A stretch of 64,000 nt of DNA, taken from contig NZ_JADPCH010000007.1 of assembly GCF_015670745.1 (NCBI RefSeq), forward strand, positions 1 to 64,000. The letters run 5' to 3'. Below the pieces are notes generated by a model that saw only the letters and a program-made list of their open reading frames with translations, had not been told where the DNA came from and ran no database searches. The position numbers and the translations under genes are program-made. The DNA comes from Collinsella aerofaciens (GTDB lineage: Bacteria > Actinomycetota > Coriobacteriia > Coriobacteriales > Coriobacteriaceae). Shown in pieces: positions 58,788 to 64,000 of this stretch (position 1 is the stretch's first letter; every line of letters begins with the position of its first letter).

Positions 58788-59905
58788 TTCAGTGCCTTCC
58801 TGATATCGAACAGCATGACCTCGATGGCCAGCTGGGGAGTAACGTTTCTGGCGATGTTGCGCTCGGCGGTCGCGACCGCCTCGAGCGCCCGGGTGGCACC
58901 CGCAGCATTCGTCGCGGCGGCAAGCCGCCCGATCGTGTCGCGCACGTCTTCGTTCACGACGTCGGCCGCCTCGTCCTGAAGCGTCAGCAGCACGTCGCGC
59001 ATGAGCGTCCGCGCGCTCGCCAGCGCTTCCATGATACCCGAACGCTCGCGCGCGTTGAGTTCGCGCTTGTTGCGGTCCTCAAGCTGCTTCAATGCTCCAC
59101 GCGACAGGTAGTCGGCGTTTTGCTCGAGCACCTTTTCCTGTGTGGACTTGACCTCGGCGAGCGGTGCCTTAACGGCGACGATGAGCGACTTGGCGCGGCT
59201 GAGCACATCAGCCTCGTCGGCAGCGATGAGCGAATCGATGGCGCGGACCATCTGGCGGCGAGCATCCTGGCGCTCGGCACTCTTAAGGAACTCGATACCG
59301 CGTGTGGGGCTTCCCGCCACGGCGACCGCCATGCGGCAACGCGCGAGGTCCTGACCCGTCGCGCGGCTCACGGCCTGCGCGGCAACGGTGGGCGACACCA
59401 GCCGAAACGGCACGCACTGACAGCGGCTCACGATGGTGGGCAACATCACGTCTGCCGAGGTGCCCAACAGGATGAACATGACGCCCTCGGGCGGCTCCTC
59501 GAGCGTTTTGAGCAGCGCGTTGGCGGTGTTGGCGCGCAGCTGCTCGGCACGGTCGATGATGTAGACCTTTGCCTTGGCGCGGATGGGCGCCAGGGGCACG
59601 TCGTCGAGCAGCTCGCGGGTCTGCGCGATGAGGTAGCCCGTAGCACTTTCGGGCGTGTAATAGTGCACGTCGGGATGCGTATGGCGGGCGACGCGCACGC
59701 AGCTGTCGCACGAGCCACAGCCGTCCCGCTCGCACAGGAATGCCTGGGCAAGCGCCCATGCGGCGTCGAGCTTGCCCGCGCCGGGCGCGCCCAAAAACAG
59801 GTAGGCGTGCGATGCGCGACCGCTGGCGACGGCACTGGTCAAAAAATCACGCGCGCGCTCTTGGGTGTCGAGCTTGGCCAACAGACTTGCCTGAGCGGGG
59901 GCCAT
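58778..59905 (-). CDS. holB: DNA polymerase III delta-prime subunit
   Basis: 375 aa AAA+ clamp-loader subunit. Walker A as FLGAPGAGKLD (Leu at the usual Thr), a four-Cys zinc module (CERDGCGSCDSC), YIIDRAEQL, the LLKTLEEPPEG sensor region and PTIVSRCQ. The start at 59905 follows the tmk stop by one base. tmk-holB-ricT is the usual order in Gram-positives. Confidence 0.92.
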   Translation of the reverse strand: MAPAQASLLAKLDTQERARDFLTSAVASGRASHAYLFLGAPGAGKLDAAWALAQAFLCERDGCGSCDSCVRVARHTHPDVHYYTPESATGYLIAQTRELLDDVPLAPIRAKAKVYIIDRAEQLRANTANALLKTLEEPPEGVMFILLGTSADVMLPTIVSRCQCVPFRLVSPTVAAQAVSRATGQDLARCRMAVAVAGSPTRGIEFLKSAERQDARRQMVRAIDSLIAADEADVLSRAKSLIVAVKAPLAEVKSTQEKVLEQNADYLSRGALKQLEDRNKRELNARERSGIMEALASARTLMRDVLLTLQDEAADVVNEDVRDTIGRLAAATNAAGATRALEAVATAERNIARNVTPQLAIEVMLFDIRKALKCR

Positions 59906-59906
59906 G

Positions 59907-60590
59907 TTACTCGGCCTCCTGGGCAAGCGCGGCGGTGACGGCGTCCTGGGAAATATCGAGGCCGTAGGCGCGAACCTGCTCGACCGTCTTCTCGAAGACT
60001 TCCTCGATGGTCGCGGTGGCGTCGATGAGCTTTACGCGGTTTGGTTCCTCGGCGGCAATGGCGCAAAATCCCTGGTAGACGCGCTCTTGGAAGGCTATAC
60101 CTTTTGCCTCCATGCGATCTGCCGCACCACGAGCTGCCATGCGCAGCGCCGCCTGCTCGGGCGTGATGTGGTAGACGAGCGTGAGCGCCGGATGCGTACC
60201 GGCGACAGCCAGGTTGTTGGCATCGCGTACCATCTGACGGTCGAGGCCATCGGCAAACGCCTGGTAGCAGGTCGTGGAGTCGTAGAAGCGATCGCACAGG
60301 ACTACCTTGCCGGCCGCGAGGGCGGGAGCTATGACCTCGTGCACCAACTGGGCACGCGCCGCCTCGTAGAGCAGCAACTCGCAGGTGTCTCCCATCGCCG
60401 TATTGGCGGGGTCGAGCAGCAGAGCACGGATCTTTTCGCTAATGGCGGTACCGCCCGGCTCGCGCAGGCTCACAACCTGGTAGCCAGCGAGTTCGAGCGC
60501 GCGGGCAAGCAGACGCGCCTGCGTGGACTTGCCGGCGCCGTCGACGCCCTCGAGCGTGATAAAGCTATGTTGAGCGGGCTCAAAAGCCAT
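59907..60590 (-). CDS. tmk: Thymidylate kinase
   Basis: 227 aa. dTMP to dTDP. P-loop FITLEGVDGAGKSTQA, the DRF-type motif VLCDRFYDSTTCYQA, and the LID region ALRMAARGAADRMEAKG. AAGGGG precedes the ATG. First gene of the tmk-holB-ricT cluster. Confidence 0.95.
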   Translation of the reverse strand: MAFEPAQHSFITLEGVDGAGKSTQARLLARALELAGYQVVSLREPGGTAISEKIRALLLDPANTAMGDTCELLLYEAARAQLVHEVIAPALAAGKVVLCDRFYDSTTCYQAFADGLDRQMVRDANNLAVAGTHPALTLVYHITPEQAALRMAARGAADRMEAKGIAFQERVYQGFCAIAAEEPNRVKLIDATATIEEVFEKTVEQVRAYGLDISQDAVTAALAQEAE

Positions 60591-60678
60591 GGGCGCAGCC
60601 CCTTCCTACAAGGCGCGTAAATGCAGATATATCAACCAAGCCATGATACCCCAGGGGCAGGCGCGCCCCAAATCGGGC

Positions 60679-60712
60679 CTAGTCATTGGGTAGTCATTGG
60701 GGACGCTCTTAA
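60679..60712. repeat. GACGTTCTTAAA-family repeat (copy 3)
   Basis: TAGTCATTGGGTAGTCATTG then GGGACGCTCTTAAATGACTAG. Confidence 0.55.
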
Positions 60713-60729
60713 ATGACTAGGCGACAGCT

Positions 60730-60777
60730 AGGGACGTTCCTAAAGTGCCGGCAGAAAAGGAACGTCCCTAACTGCCG
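60730..60777. repeat. GTGCCGGCAG-family repeat (copy 2)
   Basis: AGGGACGTTCC and GGAACGTCCCT are inverse arms around AAAGTGCCGGCAG. Related to 11691. Confidence 0.55.
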
Positions 60778-60795
60778 ACTTTTTTGAGCGCTGGG

Positions 60796-60801
60796 TATAA
60801 T
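60796..60801 (+). promoter_or_regulatory. -10 box of the zinc-ribbon gene
   Basis: TATAAT, 38 bases before the ATG, preceded by GGG; no clear -35. Confidence 0.55.
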
Positions 60802-60838
60802 CGTCGTATTGATTTGAAATGTGGCGAAAGGAGTGGCA

Positions 60839-61822
60839 ATGTCTCGGTATTGCGCCTCGTGCGGCAAACTTCTTGCAGATGATGCCAAGTTCTGCACCTC
60901 ATGCGGTGCACCCGTTGAGCAGACAACCGCAAGCAATGGCCAACCCGCGTTTGAGCAGACCGGCTTCCTCGATACGCCGCAAGCTAAGCCGGACGACCCC
61001 CTCGCCTATCGCCCCGACCCCGCCGCCAGCCCCGCAGCGGTCGAAACGACGCAGCGCATACCCGTCGCGGACACCCCGCCCCAACAGCAACCGGCATCTA
61101 CGTACGCGCCTGATTCACCACAGGCCCCCGCCGCCAAAAAGAGCAGCACCAAGGCGCTTATCGCCGTTATCGTTGTGCTCGTGGCAATTATCATCGCCTT
61201 GGTCATCTTTTTTGTGATCAAGCCTTTCGACAACGCCGCCACGCAAACGACTGCCGAGATTACTAAGCTGCACCATGATGTTGACGATGATGACCTCAAG
61301 CCTCTCGACGACCCCAATAGCCTCTACGATGATGACGACGAGGACGACGAGGACGACGGCGAAGCAACCCTCTCCGAGCAGAACCTCTACCGTCGCCTGA
61401 GCGAATACTACGATCTGCTCGAAGATCTCGATAGCCAGGTCCGCGCCTGCGCGCAGGCCTTCAATGGCAGCTATCTGGAAGAAGATCGCACCGCCCGTCA
61501 AAATCTCGCCGACGTCGCCGAGCGCACGGAAGACACCATCGAGCAGTACTACGATATCGTCGAGGACCTGGACGTCCCCATGAGCTCTAAGAACTACAGT
61601 TCCTGGAAAGACATCGTTGCCCTGTATGACGACCTGGACAACCGCATCGACGCGATCTGCGATGCCTGGGAGATCAGCCTAAAGTACGCAAACCCCGCGG
61701 ACCATAAGGACGAAATCGTGACGCCGCTGGCACGCGACAACGAGCCGGGGACCAACAGCAACAAGTACCGTCAGGACTTTGAGGACCGCTATCCCGGAGC
61801 CAAGCCCGTCGAGGTAAACTAG
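60839..61822 (+). CDS. Zinc-ribbon single-pass membrane protein
   Basis: 327 aa. N-terminal zinc ribbon (CASCGKLLADDAKFCTSCG, residues 5-23), a Pro/Ala-rich linker, one membrane helix (about 103-128: IAVIVVLVAIIIALVIFFVI), then an acidic Asp-rich segment (DDDDEDDED) and a helical extracytoplasmic domain. The zinc ribbon faces the cytoplasm. Function unknown; proteins of this plan often sense envelope state. GAAAGGAG precedes the ATG. Confidence 0.75.
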   Translation: MSRYCASCGKLLADDAKFCTSCGAPVEQTTASNGQPAFEQTGFLDTPQAKPDDPLAYRPDPAASPAAVETTQRIPVADTPPQQQPASTYAPDSPQAPAAKKSSTKALIAVIVVLVAIIIALVIFFVIKPFDNAATQTTAEITKLHHDVDDDDLKPLDDPNSLYDDDDEDDEDDGEATLSEQNLYRRLSEYYDLLEDLDSQVRACAQAFNGSYLEEDRTARQNLADVAERTEDTIEQYYDIVEDLDVPMSSKNYSSWKDIVALYDDLDNRIDAICDAWEISLKYANPADHKDEIVTPLARDNEPGTNSNKYRQDFEDRYPGAKPVEVN

Positions 61823-61825
61823 TCG

Positions 61826-61876
61826 CATGCGACGTTCTTAAACGACTAGTCATTCAAGAACGTCCCCAATGACTAC
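61826..61876. repeat. GACGTTCTTAAA-family repeat (copy 4)
   Basis: GACGTTCTTAAACGACTAG and GTCATTCAAGAACGTCCCC form inverted arms; between convergent gene ends. Confidence 0.6.
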
Positions 61877-61917
61877 GCAAAAAACGAGCGGGGATCATGG
61901 GACCCTCGCTCGTTTTT
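61877..61917. terminator. Bidirectional terminator at the topA end
   Basis: AACGAGCG/CGCTCGTT outer stem with GGG/CCC inside and T/A runs on both sides. Confidence 0.85.
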
Positions 61918-61944
61918 GTTTTGGGCAATGTTTCGGCTGCACCG

Positions 61945-64000
61945 CTACTTGTCGGCGGCTGCCTTCTTGGTGGTCGATTTCTTGGACGTCGTCTTTTTCG
62001 CCGTCGTCTTCTTGGCAGCAGTCTTCTTTGCTGCCGTGGTTTTCTTCGCCGTGCTCGCCTTGGTCGTGGTCTTGCGGCCGCGGGCGGGCTTCTTCTCCTT
62101 GGTCGGGCAGTCCATGTTCACGCAGATGCGCCACGGACCGCGCGCCGTGTTGACCACCACGATGGGGGCGCCGCACTCGGGGCAGGTCTCACCCGTCGCC
62201 TCGAGCTTACCGCGCGCCGGTAGAGGATAGCTCACGCCGCAATCGTCATAGTTGGTGCAGCGGATAAAGCGCTTGCCGCTCTTCTCGCTCTTGTGCGCGA
62301 TCAGGTCGCCATGGCGTCCTGCCTCGGCGCACACCTTGCACTCGCCCACCTTAAGGTCGGGCTCGTAATTGGTGGGGCACGTGGGGTTCACGCAAATCTC
62401 GAAGGCCTTCTGGCGGAACGGCTGGCACTTAATGCGCGGCGCGCCGCACTCGGGGCACACGGCCGCCTCGCCCTCGAGCGGGCTTACCTTGACGCCGCTC
62501 GGCACCGGATAGGTCACGTCGCAGTCGGGCCAGCCCATGCAGCCAATGAAGCTGCCGCGGGTCTTGGCGCTCGTCTTCATAACCAGGTCCTTGCCGCACT
62601 TGGGGCAGGCGCCCACGCGCGCATCGGCTGTGACGGCGTCGCTGATGGCGTCGCCCAGCTCCTGCGTGTGCTTGAGCAGCTCGTCGAGCACGCCGGCCAG
62701 CAGCGCGCGCGAGTGCGTCACAACATGCTCTTCGGTGTCCTCGCCGCGCTCCACACGGGTCATATCGCCATCGAGCTCGCTGGTCATATCGGGGCTCGTG
62801 ATGCGCGGGGCAAACTGCGTCAGCGCGTCGATGATGGCGATACCCAGCTGGCTCGGCTCAACGGGATCATTTTTGAGATAGCGCACAGCGTACAGGCGCT
62901 CGATGATGCTCGCGCGCGTGGACTTGGTACCCAGGCCGCGCTTCTCCATCTCCTGCACGAGCTTGCCCTGGCTGTAGCGCGCGGGCGGCTCGGTCTGCTT
63001 GGCCTCGAGCTTAATGTCGAACACGTCGACCGTATCGCCCTGCTCCAGCGGCGGCATCTGCTCGTCGCGCTTAAGGCCGTACGGATAGGCCTCGCGGAAG
63101 CCAGGGGTCACGAGCACGTCGCCCGAGGCCACGAACGGCTCGCCGTTGACGTCGAGCTCGAGCTTGGTGTTCTCGATGGTCGCGGGACCCATAAGCGTTG
63201 CCAGGAAGCGACGGGCGATGAGGTCGTAGAGCTTGCGCTGGCCGCCGTCGAGCGTGGATGGGTCGCCCTCGCCCGTGGGATAGATAGGCGGGTGGTCGGT
63301 GGTCTCGACCTTGCCGCGCGTGGGCTTCATAGGACCGGCAAGCACCTTTTTGCACACGGGCGCCAGCGCCGGGTTGATCTTTGCCAGGTCGCTCACCACG
63401 GCGCCCAGATCGAGCGTCGCAGGGTATACGGTATTGTCGACACGCGGGTAGCTGATAAGGCCCGCCATGTAGAGGGACTCGGCGATGCGCATCGTACGCG
63501 CAGGCGAGATGCCCTCGGCCGCGGCGGCAGCCTGCAGCGAGGTCGTCGCAAACGGCGTGGGCGGCTGCTGCTTACGCGAGCGCTTGGTCACCGCGGCAAC
63601 GGTCGCCGTCTTGGCGCCGTCGACATGGCCGTACGCCGTCTCGGCAGCATCCTTGTCGGTAAAACGCGCCGTCTTGTGCGCGATCTTAAAGCGGTCGTCC
63701 TCGGCAGCGCCCTGCGCGGCACCCATGCCGCGAATCTGCCAATAGTCCTCGGGCACAAACGCCATGCGCTCGCGCTCGCGCTCGACCACCAGGGCGAGCG
63801 TCGGCGTCTGCACGCGGCCGGCAGAGCGCACGTTACCAAAGCCGCCGAACTTGGCGAGCGTCAGATAGCGCGTGAGCACCGCGCCCCAGATGAGGTCGAT
63901 GTGCTGACGGCTCTCGCCGGCGTCGGCCAGATTCTGGTCGAGCGTGACGAGATTATCGAAGGCGTGCGTGATCTCGGCCTTGGTAAACGAAGAGTACTGG
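61945..64000 (-). CDS. topA: DNA topoisomerase I, archaeal type (5' end outside the window)
   Basis: About 684 codons visible; the start lies beyond 64000. The frame stays open to the edge (THAFDNLVTLDQNLADAGES, WGAVLTRYL). The active-site Tyr is in LISYPRVDNTVYP, and SAGRVQTPTLALVVERERE and SQGKLVQEMEKRGLGTKSTR are strand-passage motifs. Four C4 zinc ribbons follow (CPKCGKDL, CPECGAPRI, CKVCAEAG, CPECGAPIV). The end is a Lys/Thr/Ala repeat like histone H1. It relaxes negative supercoils. Confidence 0.92.
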   Translation of the reverse strand, partial: QYSSFTKAEITHAFDNLVTLDQNLADAGESRQHIDLIWGAVLTRYLTLAKFGGFGNVRSAGRVQTPTLALVVERERERMAFVPEDYWQIRGMGAAQGAAEDDRFKIAHKTARFTDKDAAETAYGHVDGAKTATVAAVTKRSRKQQPPTPFATTSLQAAAAAEGISPARTMRIAESLYMAGLISYPRVDNTVYPATLDLGAVVSDLAKINPALAPVCKKVLAGPMKPTRGKVETTDHPPIYPTGEGDPSTLDGGQRKLYDLIARRFLATLMGPATIENTKLELDVNGEPFVASGDVLVTPGFREAYPYGLKRDEQMPPLEQGDTVDVFDIKLEAKQTEPPARYSQGKLVQEMEKRGLGTKSTRASIIERLYAVRYLKNDPVEPSQLGIAIIDALTQFAPRITSPDMTSELDGDMTRVERGEDTEEHVVTHSRALLAGVLDELLKHTQELGDAISDAVTADARVGACPKCGKDLVMKTSAKTRGSFIGCMGWPDCDVTYPVPSGVKVSPLEGEAAVCPECGAPRIKCQPFRQKAFEICVNPTCPTNYEPDLKVGECKVCAEAGRHGDLIAHKSEKSGKRFIRCTNYDDCGVSYPLPARGKLEATGETCPECGAPIVVVNTARGPWRICVNMDCPTKEKKPARGRKTTTKASTAKKTTAAKKTAAKKTTAKKTTSKKSTTKKAAADK

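Overview
The window looks like chromosomal DNA from a gut Actinomycetota of the Coriobacteriia, most probably Collinsella. This is inference: it rests on the high GC, on an archaeal-type TopA with a lysine-rich tail, on a long-form HPF, on a RicT with a basic extension, and on the dense set of lactose-type and mannose-type PTS genes. About two thirds of the window (1 to about 46.1 kb) is a sugar-uptake region. The rest (46.7 kb to the end) is mostly housekeeping.

Region 1 (0-10 kb): a tagatose-bisphosphate aldolase (kbaY/gatY type) divergent from a DeoR regulator; a flavodiiron protein; a LacI regulator divergent from the Leloir pair galK-galT; then the tagatose-6-phosphate genes lacC, lacB and lacA. 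Region 2 (10-27 kb): a membrane protein, lacF (the only lactose-type IIA seen here) and three copies of a module made of a LacI repressor divergent from a lactose-family PTS IICB gene and a GH1 6-phospho-glycosidase gene. Region 3 (27-33 kb): a lower-GC stretch with a Fic protein, a DeoR remnant, a fourth IICB gene, a protein of unknown function and a GntR regulator. It is bracketed by two matching pairs of hairpin repeats. Region 4 (33-46 kb): a LacR-like DeoR regulator, galM, an orphan mannose-type IIB without its phospho-histidine, tRNA-Thr(CGT), yhcH, a second lacC, lacX, a flavodoxin-like gene, nagA, agaS, a GntR regulator and a complete mannose-family PTS operon that also carries a YajC-like gene.

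Region 5 (46.7-64 kb): a SurA-like membrane protein, isocitrate dehydrogenase, a HEAT-like protein, a dehydrogenase with a His/Cys-rich tail, DegV, HPF, a solute-binding lipoprotein, a nuclease-fold-like protein, comF, ricT, holB, tmk, a zinc-ribbon membrane protein, and topA running off the right edge.

The sugar genes form one network. Lactose-type substrates enter through LacF plus IICB, are cut by GH1 enzymes, and galactose-6-P goes through LacAB to tagatose-6-P. Amino-sugars of the GalNAc kind enter through the mannose-family PTS, and NagA plus AgaS also deliver tagatose-6-P. The two LacC kinases and the aldolase finish both routes. Free galactose goes through GalM, GalK and GalT.

The most interesting non-coding signals are four. 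First, a tandem ACCG-type motif with an exact 21-bp period recurs at seven sugar operons, plus one looser copy. Second, there is a set of diverged, mostly asymmetric LacI operators. Third, a BIME-like hairpin family has compensatory changes in its stem. Fourth, there are two MITE-like inverted-repeat elements. No CRISPR array, transposase or prophage gene was seen.
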